Source: Thermoplasmata archaeon
Lineage (GTDB): Archaea > Thermoplasmatota > Thermoplasmata > Lutacidiplasmatales > UBA184
DNA length: 48,036 nucleotides
Reading direction: 5' to 3'
NCBI GenBank assembly: GCA_021826685.1
Contig: JAKAYT010000009.1
Location: forward strand, 1-48,036
Below are positions 8,169-15,563 of this stretch, piece by piece (position 1 is the stretch's first letter; every line of letters begins with the position of its first letter). Below the pieces are notes generated by a model. The model did no database searches, was not told the origin of the DNA, and was given only the letters and a program-made list of their open reading frames with translations. Both the position numbers and the translations under genes were made by a program.

Positions 8169-9020
8169 ATGACGCCGGCGGCTCCTCCGACTCCGACGCC
8201 CGGTCCGGCGCCTCCGGCTCGAGGGCGCCCGGGACTTCAACGGATGGACAAGGGCCGGATCCAACGGATCGTCGCGGTTGGGAGCGGCAAGGGCGGAGTC
8301 GGTAAGTCGAGCGCGACCGCCCTGCTCGCTGCCGAGCTCCAGCGCCGTGGGCTAAAGGTCGGTGTGCTGGACGCCGATATCACGGGACCGTCGATTCCCA
8401 AGCTCTTCGGCCGGGCCGGACCGCTCGCCGACCGAGGGGAAGGCATCGAACCCGCTCACACCGAGACCGGGATGCCGGTGGTTTCCTCGCAGTTCTTGGT
8501 CGAGGACGAGCAAACGCCCGTCATCTGGCGGGGACCGCTGGTCACCCGACTCATCCAACAGTTCTTCGGGGGGGTGAATTGGGGCCCGCTCGACTATCTG
8601 CTCATCGACATGCCGCCGGGAACGAGCGACGTGCCACTCACGGTGTTCCAGACGATCCCGATCGACGGGATGGTCTTCGTCTCGACGCCCCAGGAACTCG
8701 CGCAACTCATCGTGAAGAAAGCGATGAACATGGCTCGCGATCTCCACGTCCCGCTCCTAGGTCTGGTGGAGAACATGACCACGGTCCGCTGCCCCCACTG
8801 CGACCAGGAGTTCGAGCCATTCGGCCCCAGCCGTATCGACGGGATCGCCAAGGAGTACGGGATCCCGGTGCTCGCCAAGCTCCCGCTCGATCCCCGAGTG
8901 AGCGAGCTGTCGGACGCCGGACAGTTGGAGAGCTACCGTTCTCCCGACCTCGCCCGGTTCGCCGAGGCGCTCGTCGCGTCCGTGGACGAGGTACTGAGGG
9001 CCCGTTCCGCGACGCTGTGA
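8169..9020 (+). CDS. Mrp/NBP35 family Fe-S cluster carrier ATPase
   Basis: This 283-residue deviant-Walker P-loop ATPase has GSGKGGVGKSS (signature lysine plus P-loop), VLDADITGPSIPKLFG, IDMPPGTSDVPLT and the CxxC pair in VRCPHCDQEF, which binds a bridging [4Fe-4S] cluster in the dimer. Such proteins (ApbC/Mrp/NBP35) carry and deliver Fe-S clusters, needed here for KorAB, Rieske, FixX and the XPD helicase. ATG at 8169 fits the TATA spacing; an alternative ATG at 8244 (MDKGRIQRI) lies just before the P-loop, and the region between is Pro-rich and poorly conserved in type. Its stop lies 7 bases from the convergent DUF998 gene. Confidence 0.93.
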   Translation: MTPAAPPTPTPGPAPPARGRPGLQRMDKGRIQRIVAVGSGKGGVGKSSATALLAAELQRRGLKVGVLDADITGPSIPKLFGRAGPLADRGEGIEPAHTETGMPVVSSQFLVEDEQTPVIWRGPLVTRLIQQFFGGVNWGPLDYLLIDMPPGTSDVPLTVFQTIPIDGMVFVSTPQELAQLIVKKAMNMARDLHVPLLGLVENMTTVRCPHCDQEFEPFGPSRIDGIAKEYGIPVLAKLPLDPRVSELSDAGQLESYRSPDLARFAEALVASVDEVLRARSATL

Positions 9021-9027
9021 GCTCCGC

Positions 9028-9681
9028 TCAGACTCCGGGCACGAGATGCCGGCGGGCTCGGATCGGTATGCGTGCGAGGAACACTCCCACGACGATCGCC
9101 CACAGGAGCACCGGGTAGACCACGAGGCGTTCGAAGAGCCCGGGGTAGGTCGCGGACCCCACCGTCGTGAAGAGGAAGAGCGCGAGGGAGACGAGGATGA
9201 TCACGCCCAGGGCGATCGAGAACCAGCGCATCGCCGTTCCCCAGTGGTTCTGGTCGTTCATCGAGGAGCCCAACGCGAGCAACGCGATGCCGCCCGGTAG
9301 GAAGACGAGGAGCGAAGCGATGCTGTGGATCGTGCCGTTCACGTTCTCGGGGAAGAGTCCGACGAAGATGGCCCCCACGCTCGCCAGCAAGAGGAGCGAC
9401 AGGCCGGTGACCCTGAGGCCGCCGCGGGGGAACGCGCTCCAGGCGAGGAGGATTCCCCCAAACGCGAGCAGACCGAGTAGGATAATCGAGATGTTGAAGA
9501 CGAGGTACTCGGGACTCTTCACCGTGTTCCCGAGATCGCTGATGTAGTTCGTCGCCAGCGAGTAGTTCGGAAAGTACAGCTGGACGAGGATGTTCGCGAT
9601 GACGAATTGGACCGCCCCGACGAAGATGAACCACGCACCGTACCGAACGGACCGGTGGACCAGCGGAGGCGGGGCCGTCAT
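9028..9681 (-). CDS. DUF998 family membrane protein
   Basis: This polytopic membrane protein has six predicted helices and the DUF998-type segment FPNYSLATNYISDLG after the first helix. No function is established for the family. I chose ATG at 9681 (217 residues): a TATA-like CATTATGAA lies about 27 bases upstream and the protein then starts just before the first helix. The ORF track start at 9750 would add 23 residues that read as random and would overlap the promoter of the divergent gene at 9777. It converges on mrp with a 7-base gap. Confidence 0.75.
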   Translation of the reverse strand: MTAPPPLVHRSVRYGAWFIFVGAVQFVIANILVQLYFPNYSLATNYISDLGNTVKSPEYLVFNISIILLGLLAFGGILLAWSAFPRGGLRVTGLSLLLLASVGAIFVGLFPENVNGTIHSIASLLVFLPGGIALLALGSSMNDQNHWGTAMRWFSIALGVIILVSLALFLFTTVGSATYPGLFERLVVYPVLLWAIVVGVFLARIPIRARRHLVPGV

Positions 9682-9748
9682 CCCACCTTCATCGGCGGCA
9701 AGGGGTTCATAATGGTAGACATCGAGCGGAAACGGGCGGGTGACCGTC

Positions 9749-9756
9749 ATATACGC
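9749..9756 (+). promoter_or_regulatory. BoxA for the gene at 9777
   Basis: CATATACG lies with its centre about 25 bases before the ATG at 9777, the standard distance for a leaderless archaeal transcript. The surroundings are GC-rich. Confidence 0.5.
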
Positions 9757-9776
9757 CGGCCCTGTCGAGGCCGCCG

Positions 9777-10079
9777 ATGGCCTACACGATCTTCCTCGTT
9801 CCCTCCGCGAAGCGTGCGGAACTCGACGAGATCCTCCGGGAGGATCGCATCGCCCGGCAGAGCCACAAGCTTCGCGAGGCCTCCACCGTCGGCGGACCCG
9901 CGGGGGAGTACTGCATCCAGATTGAGGGCGCCGCCGACGTGGTCCGTGAGGCGGAACAGCGCCTTGCCGTCATCGGTAGCGCCCCACCGGCCGCCGAGAA
10001 GGAGCGGATCCACCAAGCCTTCGTGGCCGAGGATGAGGCCGCATCCGCCGGAATGGGGCTGTTCTTCACCGAGGGATAG
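9777..10079 (+). CDS. Hypothetical protein (100 aa)
   Basis: This 100-residue soluble protein begins MAYTIFLVPSAKRAELDEIL and carries a second element GEYCIQIEGAADVVREAEQRL that looks like a small alpha/beta fold with a final beta strand (GMGLFFTEG). I do not recognise the family. The repeated pattern of a strand followed by an acidic helix suggests a ferredoxin-like or ACT-like small domain, but that is a guess. A BoxA sits 25 bases upstream, so it is probably transcribed alone. It converges on the GPN GTPase gene with a 9-base gap. Confidence 0.7.
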   Translation: MAYTIFLVPSAKRAELDEILREDRIARQSHKLREASTVGGPAGEYCIQIEGAADVVREAEQRLAVIGSAPPAAEKERIHQAFVAEDEAASAGMGLFFTEG

Positions 10080-10088
10080 GGCGCGGGC

Positions 10089-10886
10089 TCAGAGGTCCGT
10101 CGGACCCTGCGACGGCTCGAGGTCCTCGTCGCCAGCGAACGTTCGCTGCGCCGCCCGATAGAACGCTTCGAACCCCGTACCCTCGGTGCTCGAAACCGGG
10201 ATCAGGCCGAGAAACGGACCGGTGGACTCGATCGCGCGAAAGAGCTCGGTGGACAGGGTGACGTCGGGCGTCGCCAGCTCGTCCCGAATCCTCTCGTAAA
10301 GGCGGTCCGGCTCCTCCGACCATCCCAGTATCTCCTGGAGCTGCTCGGGGCGGAGCGTGTCCGTCTTGCTGAGCAGATGGGACATCGGCAGGCGGAAACG
10401 GAACTCTACGGTGGAGCTCAGCAGGAGGAGCGAGATGAACCCGGACGGCTCGCGGGCGAGCGCGGGGTCGAACAGGAAGGTGATCATCGAACGGTCGCCG
10501 CTGAGCGCGTCGACGATCGCTTTCGATGACTCGCGGAACGCGAAGAGCTCGACCTGACCCGGAGTGTCCACGAGGACGTAGTCGTTGTGGAACTCGCTGA
10601 GCGCCTGCTTGATCTCGAAGACCTTGAGCGCGATCATGTCGGCGGCCGCGACCTGCGCCCCGTTGGGGCCGAGCCCGTACTCCTCCATCAGGTCGCCGAG
10701 GCGGACCCATTCACGCACGTCGACATCCGGTGCGAACTCGTCGCTCTCATTTCCCGGGTCGAGGTTGACGACCGTCGCGTCGTGGCCGGCGCTCTTCAGC
10801 CACTCGGAATAGGCCCGCACTGCGCTCGTCTTGCCGGCGCCGGCGGTGCCGGTGAAGTAGATCGTCGTTGGCTCTTCGCTCGTCAC
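10089..10886 (-). CDS. GPN-loop GTPase
   Basis: This 265-residue GPN-loop GTPase (ATP_bind_1 family) has the P-loop FTGTAGAGKTSAV, VVNLDPGNESDEF, the defining loop YGLGPNGA, the G3 motif VLVDTPGQVELF, and the guanine-specificity stretch LLSKTD. Eukaryotic GPN proteins help assemble RNA polymerase II; the archaeal role is not well defined. ATG at 10886 overlaps the end of the SRP19 gene by 4 bases (ATGA type), and S8e lies just upstream, so this looks like an S8e-SRP19-GPN transcription unit. No motif is missing. Confidence 0.93.
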   Translation of the reverse strand: MTSEEPTTIYFTGTAGAGKTSAVRAYSEWLKSAGHDATVVNLDPGNESDEFAPDVDVREWVRLGDLMEEYGLGPNGAQVAAADMIALKVFEIKQALSEFHNDYVLVDTPGQVELFAFRESSKAIVDALSGDRSMITFLFDPALAREPSGFISLLLLSSTVEFRFRLPMSHLLSKTDTLRPEQLQEILGWSEEPDRLYERIRDELATPDVTLSTELFRAIESTGPFLGLIPVSSTEGTGFEAFYRAAQRTFAGDEDLEPSQGPTDL

Positions 10887-11200
10887 GGGTGGTTTCCGAC
10901 GGAGGGGGCGGTCACCTTGGGTCGAAGACGGCGCACTTCCGCGGCGACCCGGCGCAGGAACTCGGTCTTCGAGACGTCACCCTTCTTGGTCACCTTCACG
11001 CGCCCCGCGTAGGTAAAGAACTGCCGCGGGTAGTTCTTCTGGGCCTGGATTTCGGCCGAGAATCCTAGGCGCTTCGCCGCCTCCGCGATCTCCTCGATTG
11101 TGACCTCCTTCACCGAAGTAAGAGCCGGTACGCGTCGCCCCTCACGCCGCGCGACCCCTTCGCTGAGGTAGGCGGGATAGACGTAGAAGTAGTCGGGCAT
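10883..11200 (-). CDS. srp19: Signal recognition particle 19 kDa protein
   Basis: This 105-residue SRP19 has the family opening FYVYPAYLSEGVARREGRRVP, where the archaeal and eukaryotic proteins bind the GGAG tetraloop of helix 6 of 7S RNA. It continues with a helix (TIEEIAEAAKRLGF) and the basic patch KNYPRQFFTYAGRVKVTKKG. SRP19 helps SRP RNA fold so that SRP54 can bind. It overlaps the GPN GTPase gene by 4 bases and follows the S8e gene by 19 bases. The length matches the archaeal family. Confidence 0.93.
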   Translation of the reverse strand: MPDYFYVYPAYLSEGVARREGRRVPALTSVKEVTIEEIAEAAKRLGFSAEIQAQKNYPRQFFTYAGRVKVTKKGDVSKTEFLRRVAAEVRRLRPKVTAPSVGNHP

Positions 11201-11219
11201 CCCGACCTCCTGGGCGTGC

Positions 11220-11621
11220 CTATGCCGCCGCGGGGGCCGCGCCCGCGATCCGAACGCCGTTGAGGACGCCGTCCTGACCGGGTCTCGAGCGGACCCGGAC
11301 CAGGCCGACCTCGGTTTCGAGGATGGCGCCCTTGGTCACGATGTTCCGCTGCACATAGTTCGGGTTGGCCGGATTCTCCCGGACGGTCACGATCTTCGCG
11401 GGGCGGGTACCCTTCGTGGCTGGGTCGTAGACGTTGATCGTCTGAGCGGTAAGGATGCGAAGTTTGCGATTGCCTCCGCGGACCCGGTACTTCTTCACGG
11501 TACCGACGCCGACGGTGGCGGTCTGCAGTTCCCGGGCGATCTCGTTGCGGCGCTTCTTGCGGATCGGCCGCAACCGTCCGCCGGTGCGCTTGCGCTTCGA
11601 ACGCCCCTGCCAAATCCCCAT
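11220..11621 (-). CDS. rps8e: 30S ribosomal protein S8e
   Basis: This 133-residue protein starts MGIWQGRSKRKRTGGRLRP, the S8e signature, and continues with KYRVRGGNRKLRIL and NPANPNYVQRNIVTKGA, typical of archaeal and eukaryotic S8e. It is a small-subunit ribosomal protein with no bacterial counterpart. The ATG at 11621 matches the family start; the track adds 19 upstream residues that are not conserved. It is the first gene of the S8e-SRP19-GPN unit. The Ala-rich end (GAAPAAA) is a short extension. Confidence 0.95.
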   Translation of the reverse strand: MGIWQGRSKRKRTGGRLRPIRKKRRNEIARELQTATVGVGTVKKYRVRGGNRKLRILTAQTINVYDPATKGTRPAKIVTVRENPANPNYVQRNIVTKGAILETEVGLVRVRSRPGQDGVLNGVRIAGAAPAAA

Positions 11622-11689
11622 GGTGAGAGGGTGCCACCTAAGAACGCTCTTGAATCTTGCGGAGAGGGGCGCGCACATCCCCCGTCAAC

Positions 11690-12535
11690 TTAGGGGATCG
11701 TGGCCGGGTTCCACATGCCGACCCGCTGATCGTCAAACAGCGCGTCGAGCTTCGCGATCTCCTCGGCCCGGAGCGTGAAATCGAAGATAGCGGCATTCTC
11801 GAGGATCCGCTCCTTGTGCACCGACTTTGGGAGGACGATCAACCCATGTTCCACTCCCCAGCGCAAGAGGACCTGGGCGGGGCTCTTGCCGTGAGCGTTC
11901 GCGATCGCCACAATCCCGGGGTTGTCGAGCCGTCGCGCGCGGGTCAGGGGAGACCAGGCCTCGACGAGGATCCCGTGATCCTGGCAGTAGGCGAGCAGCT
12001 TAGGATCGTAGACGAACGGGTGGAACTCGACCTGATCGACCGCCGGCACTACCGTCGAATGGCCCACGAGTTCCTCCAGGTGGCGGATGGTGTAGTTCGA
12101 GACCCCGATCGCGCGAGCGAGGCCCTCCTTCTGCAGCTTCTCGAGCCCCCTCCAGGTATCGAGACGCAGGCGGGGAGGGTCCACGCGGGGCCAGTGGATG
12201 AGGTAGAGATCGACGTAGGAGAGGCCCAACCGCTCGAGGCTCGCCTTCGCGGCTCGTTGCGCCGACTCGAATCCGTGCTCTGTATACCACATCTTCGTGG
12301 TGACGAAGACCTCTTTGCGGTCGAGACCGCTATCGCGGATCGCCCGGCCGACGTCCGCCTCGTTCTGGTACAGGGCGGCGGTATCGATGTGGCGGTACCC
12401 GGCCTCCAACGCCCAGCGGACGGCGTGGTAGGTGGCGTCCCCGGGCGGGCTTTGGAATACCCCGAGGCCGAGCTGAGGGATTTCGATCCCTTGATTCAGT
12501 CGCAAGAGAGGGACTCGAACAGGATCGGGGCTCAT
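11690..12535 (-). CDS. Aldo/keto reductase
   Basis: This 281-residue NADPH-dependent aldo/keto reductase has the catalytic tetrad in place: RHIDTAALYQNE (Asp and Tyr), FVTTKMW (Lys), YLIHWP (His). AIGVSNYTIRHLEEL and VLPKSVHKERILENAAIF form the cofactor site. It reduces aldehydes or ketones; the substrate cannot be named. I chose ATG at 12535 (MSPDPVRVPL), near the normal family start; an ATG at 12562 is also possible. The track's 349-residue version reads into the promoter region of the divergent CBS gene. It lies 68 bases upstream of the S8e start on the same strand. Confidence 0.9.
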   Translation of the reverse strand: MSPDPVRVPLLRLNQGIEIPQLGLGVFQSPPGDATYHAVRWALEAGYRHIDTAALYQNEADVGRAIRDSGLDRKEVFVTTKMWYTEHGFESAQRAAKASLERLGLSYVDLYLIHWPRVDPPRLRLDTWRGLEKLQKEGLARAIGVSNYTIRHLEELVGHSTVVPAVDQVEFHPFVYDPKLLAYCQDHGILVEAWSPLTRARRLDNPGIVAIANAHGKSPAQVLLRWGVEHGLIVLPKSVHKERILENAAIFDFTLRAEEIAKLDALFDDQRVGMWNPATIP

Positions 12536-12772
12536 GGCCGCTCCCAAGCCTCCGGAGTTCATTTCGCCTTGGTGTCCACGGCAGGATAGGTCCCGGGAGG
12601 TCTCGTCCTCGGAAAGGCACGAGTGGACCGGGAAGGCGCCTTCGCCGGCACGATGTCTACGGGCGAGCCGAAGACGGGTCGATTTGGTCCGACGCGCTCG
12701 CGCGTCGGGGGGGTCCCATGTCAAGTGTCGCTGACCCAATGACTATGAGCGCGCTATCCGTGAATATCTTAG

Positions 12773-13315
12773 ATGCGTGTTATGTCGAAGACCTCTTCGT
12801 CCTCTCACCGGCCGAAGTCCGTTCGCCGCCGAGCATCTTTCTTCCAGCGAGTCCAGCAAGGGTCGCGACGAGGCCCGAAAGTAGGGGACCTGATGACGAC
12901 CGACGTCCTTGTGTGCGAGCGCTCGGACACCTGCGCCCAGGCTGCGGAGAGGATGCGCGAGGGAAACGTGGGGTTCCTTCCGGTCCTGGACGACGGCAAG
13001 ATCGTCGGAGTCGTCACCGATCGCGACCTGGCGATTCGCCACGTCGCGGGGGAGAGCCGGGTGAGCTCCCACACGGACGTGGGACAGTGCATGACGCCGA
13101 AGGTGATTTCCGTGACTCCCGAGACCCCTCTCCGAGAAGCCGTGGACCTGATGCGGGAAAACGAAGTCGGTCGGCTGCTCGTGGTGGATAGCGGGGAACT
13201 CGAGGGGGTGCTGAGCCTGGGCGACCTTCTCATCGAGTCGAGCCAATCCCGCGAGATCCACCACATCGTAGCCTCGGGGTTGAGCGGAGCCCATCTGCAC
13301 CCGCGGCTGGGCTGA
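12773..13315 (+). CDS. CBS-pair domain protein
   Basis: This 180-residue protein has a basic Ser-rich N-terminus (about 36 residues) and then two CBS domains in tandem: VGDLMTTDVLVCERSDTCAQAAERM...GIVTDRDLA-type (here VGVVTDRDLAIRH) and VGQCMTPKVISVTPETPLREAVDLM. Such Bateman modules bind adenine nucleotides or S-adenosylmethionine and act as sensors. There is no fused effector domain, so the partner is unknown. ATG at 12773 follows an AT-rich GTGAATATCTTAG; that element is too close for a leaderless start, so the second ATG at 12782 or a later start is possible. The 237-base gap to the divergent reductase gene shows no other gene. Confidence 0.85.
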   Translation: MRVMSKTSSSSHRPKSVRRRASFFQRVQQGSRRGPKVGDLMTTDVLVCERSDTCAQAAERMREGNVGFLPVLDDGKIVGVVTDRDLAIRHVAGESRVSSHTDVGQCMTPKVISVTPETPLREAVDLMRENEVGRLLVVDSGELEGVLSLGDLLIESSQSREIHHIVASGLSGAHLHPRLG

Positions 13316-13384
13316 GCGGAACGCTCTTTCGACGAGCATCGGTTCGGGAGGGCGAGGCAGATATCTCACGACGCTTTCGCTTCC

Positions 13385-13390
13385 AGGAGG
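13385..13390 (+). promoter_or_regulatory. Strong ribosome binding site for rnhB
   Basis: AGGAGG lies 7 bases before the GTG at 13398. It decides the GTG start and shows that this gene, unlike many here, uses a leadered message. Confidence 0.6.
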
Positions 13391-13397
13391 CGAACGC

Positions 13398-14060
13398 GTG
13401 CGGTCGGTCCTCGGCCTGGATGAAGCCGGGCGGGGTTCGGTCCTCGGCCCTCTGGTCATCGGGGGCTTTTCAATCGATGGCAATAGGATCCTCCGACTCT
13501 CGGACATCGGCGTCTGCGACTCGAAGCTCCTTCCCTCCGAACGCCGCGAGGAGATCTACGCGGAGCTTCGCACGCTCGGCGAATGCCGAACGGTCCATCT
13601 CGAGCCCGCCCGAATCGATACCGCCGTGGCGAAGCACAGCCTCAACGACCTCGAGCTCACCGCGTTTGCCGAGCTCGTGCGCGCCGTAGGTCCGGACGAG
13701 ACCCGGGCCGATGCATGTGATCCCAACGCCCAACGGTTCGCCCGGATCTTGAAGGCCCGTTCGGGGCATCCGGCCCCGGTGAAGGCGCGACACCATATGG
13801 ACCGCGACGACCTCGTGGTGGGCGCGGCGTCGATCGTGGCCAAGGTCGAGCGGGATCGCGCAATGGAGCGACTCGCGGCCGAGATCGGGGAGCCGATCGG
13901 TAGCGGCTATCCGTCCGACCCTCGGACGATGGAGTTCGTTCGCCGATGGATTGCCTCTCGCGGCGTGCAGAGCGCGGCCTGGCTCCGCCAGTCGTGGGCT
14001 CCCACGAAAAGACTTATCCACGAACGCTCGGCTCGACGGCTCGAGGAGTTCGACGGATGA
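13398..14060 (+). CDS. rnhB: Ribonuclease HII
   Basis: This 220-residue type 2 RNase H begins SVLGLDEAGRGSVLGPLVIGG, carrying the first two acidic catalytic residues, and continues with VCDSKLL, the acidic residue in RADACDPN and HHMDRDDLVVGAASIVAKVERDRAM. It cuts RNA in RNA/DNA hybrids and single ribonucleotides in DNA. GTG at 13398 is set by an AGGAGG site. Its stop overlaps the ATG of the following SCP2-like gene (ATGA), so the two are translationally coupled. The C-terminal part (GSGYPSDPRTMEFVRRWI) is the normal family end. Confidence 0.94.
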   Translation: MRSVLGLDEAGRGSVLGPLVIGGFSIDGNRILRLSDIGVCDSKLLPSERREEIYAELRTLGECRTVHLEPARIDTAVAKHSLNDLELTAFAELVRAVGPDETRADACDPNAQRFARILKARSGHPAPVKARHHMDRDDLVVGAASIVAKVERDRAMERLAAEIGEPIGSGYPSDPRTMEFVRRWIASRGVQSAAWLRQSWAPTKRLIHERSARRLEEFDG

Positions 14061-14398
14061 GCGCGGAGGTCGAGGCCACACTCGCGAGCGTGGTGGATCG
14101 GTTCAATCGGCACGCTCGACAGAACCCCGCCTTGGCGCGGGAACTCGCGGGGATCGAGCGAACGATCTCGGTCCGGCTCTCCGACACCGAAGTGTATGCG
14201 GTCGACCTCCGGGGCGGGCGATTGGAGAACCTGCGTACCTCGGCCCCGGCGCGGGCCGACGTCACGATCCGGACCGATCCCGAGACATTCCGCGGACTGG
14301 TCTCGAAGGAGATCGGCCCGATGAAGGCGATCGTTACCGGACGACTCAAGCTCGACGGCAGCCTGGAGGACAAGCTGCTGTTCCGAAAACTGCTGTAG
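14057..14398 (+). CDS. SCP-2 sterol-transfer-like domain protein
   Basis: This 113-residue single-domain protein starts at ATG 14057, overlapping the rnhB stop. It looks like a lone SCP2 domain: TISVRLSDTEVYAVDLRGG, then ADVTIRTDPETFRGLVSKEIGPMKAIVTGRLKLDGSLEDKLLF, which is the family end. SCP2 domains form a hydrophobic pocket for lipids; stand-alone archaeal copies have no known role. The track's start at 13946 runs inside rnhB and is not credible. It converges on pdaD with a 14-base gap. Confidence 0.82.
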   Translation: MSAEVEATLASVVDRFNRHARQNPALARELAGIERTISVRLSDTEVYAVDLRGGRLENLRTSAPARADVTIRTDPETFRGLVSKEIGPMKAIVTGRLKLDGSLEDKLLFRKLL

Positions 14399-14412
14399 GA
14401 AGACGCCCCGCG

Positions 14413-14919
14413 CTACGGCAGGAATACGCACGCCGCGATGCACACGCCGTAATGGTCCATCGGGATCACGAGCTCTTCGGTCCGGTAGTGGATGCGGCGG
14501 AGCTCGACGCCACGGAAGTGCGCGATCTCCTCCATGCGCCACTTCAGGAACTCCTTGAGCGACTTCTGGGTCCCGTGCAGGTGGCCCTCGGCGACGTAAC
14601 CGCCCTGGCCATCGGTCCGGAAACCGTACGCGATCCCGGCGCTGATGACCTCGCCTTCGCCGCCGCCATGGCGGGCGAGGACGCAGTGCGTGATCGCCCC
14701 GCGTTCGAGCGCCACCCGGTCGATCTGGCGGATCCCGATGGGAAGGACGCTCGATACGCTCACTAGGTTCTGCTCGCCAATGCGCCCGTCCAGCAGCGCG
14801 AGGTCGAACGCGTTGAGCTCGCTGGTCTTGTTGATCCCTTTCCCGCTCGTGACGAAGAACCGGGTGGGGACCGGAATCAGCGAGCCCGGACGCGCCGGGC
14901 GACCCGCCTCACGTGGCAC
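14413..14919 (-). CDS. pdaD: Pyruvoyl-dependent arginine decarboxylase proenzyme
   Basis: This 168-residue protein resembles archaeal PdaD: PTRFFVTSGKGINKTSELNAFDLALLDGRI, the self-cleavage site NLVSVSSVLP (Ser56-Ser57), and a C-terminal half with EGEVISAGIAYGFRT and a terminal YGVCIAACVFLP. Cleavage gives a small beta chain and an alpha chain with an N-terminal pyruvoyl group; the enzyme makes agmatine, the start of archaeal polyamine synthesis and of agmatine for tRNA-Ile2. GTG at 14919 is supported by a BoxA (CCTTAAACTTAG) about 24 bases upstream. It converges on the SCP2-like gene. Confidence 0.93.
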   Translation of the reverse strand: MPREAGRPARPGSLIPVPTRFFVTSGKGINKTSELNAFDLALLDGRIGEQNLVSVSSVLPIGIRQIDRVALERGAITHCVLARHGGGEGEVISAGIAYGFRTDGQGGYVAEGHLHGTQKSLKEFLKWRMEEIAHFRGVELRRIHYRTEELVIPMDHYGVCIAACVFLP

Positions 14920-14937
14920 GTTCGGTCGAGAGCTTCC

Positions 14938-14948
14938 TAAGTTTAAGG
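14938..14948 (-). promoter_or_regulatory. BoxA for pdaD
   Basis: The plus strand reads CTAAGTTTAAG; on the minus strand this is CTTAAACTTAG, centred about 24 bases before the GTG of pdaD. This fits a leaderless transcript and supports that start. Confidence 0.5.
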
Positions 14949-14996
14949 ATTCCTAGACGATTTCGCCGGCCCCGCGGCGCGCGCCGTCGGATCGAT

Positions 14997-15563
14997 CTAC
15001 ACCATGATGGCGTGACGGCGGCGCATCGACTCCTCGGTTTCGCCGCGTACCCGCATCCACTCCGCGATGAGCGCATCGCCGAAGCGGAGGCTCGCGGCCT
15101 CGAAGACCGTTCCGAGCGGAGCGAGGCGCGGCTGATCCGGATCGTCCGGAACCTTGAGCCAGACGAGGACCGTGGCGGCGTGGGCCAGCTTGGAGCTGGT
15201 CCGTCCCGTGATGACGATCAGCTCCGCGCCCTCCCGTCGAACGATGTTCGCGGTCTGGATGCTGGAGTAGCTCTCGCCGCGGTTCGAGAAGATGAGGACG
15301 AGGTCGCCTTTCTGGACGATCGGGGTCACGCTCTCGCCGATCACGTAGGCGGAGAGACCGGCCTGGACCAGGCGCATTGCGAGCGCGCGGCCGATGATAC
15401 CGCTACGTCCGGCCCCGTAGACGAAGATCTTGGGAGAACGCGCGAGGAGTTCGACCACCCGGGCCAGCGTCGAGGGGTCGATGTGGGCTAGCGCGGAACG
15501 CGCGTGCGCGGCGATGTACTCGTCGGCCCGCAGGAACACCGTCGAGTCAGCGCGATCGGCCAT
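14997..15563 (-). CDS. hxlB: 6-phospho-3-hexuloisomerase (SIS domain)
   Basis: This 188-residue SIS-domain isomerase has IFVYGAGRSGIIGRALAMRLVQAGL, VIGESVTPIVQKGDLVLIFSNRGES and VWLKVPDDPDQPRLAPLGTVFEAASLRFGDALI, the pattern of 6-phospho-3-hexuloisomerase. It interconverts 3-hexulose-6-phosphate and fructose-6-phosphate. In archaea this pair of reactions makes pentose phosphates in place of the oxidative pathway. The partner synthase (hxlA) is not in the window. The ATG at 15563 lies inside the end of the TIM-barrel gene (17-base overlap), so translation is coupled. Confidence 0.88.
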   Translation of the reverse strand: MADRADSTVFLRADEYIAAHARSALAHIDPSTLARVVELLARSPKIFVYGAGRSGIIGRALAMRLVQAGLSAYVIGESVTPIVQKGDLVLIFSNRGESYSSIQTANIVRREGAELIVITGRTSSKLAHAATVLVWLKVPDDPDQPRLAPLGTVFEAASLRFGDALIAEWMRVRGETEESMRRRHAIMV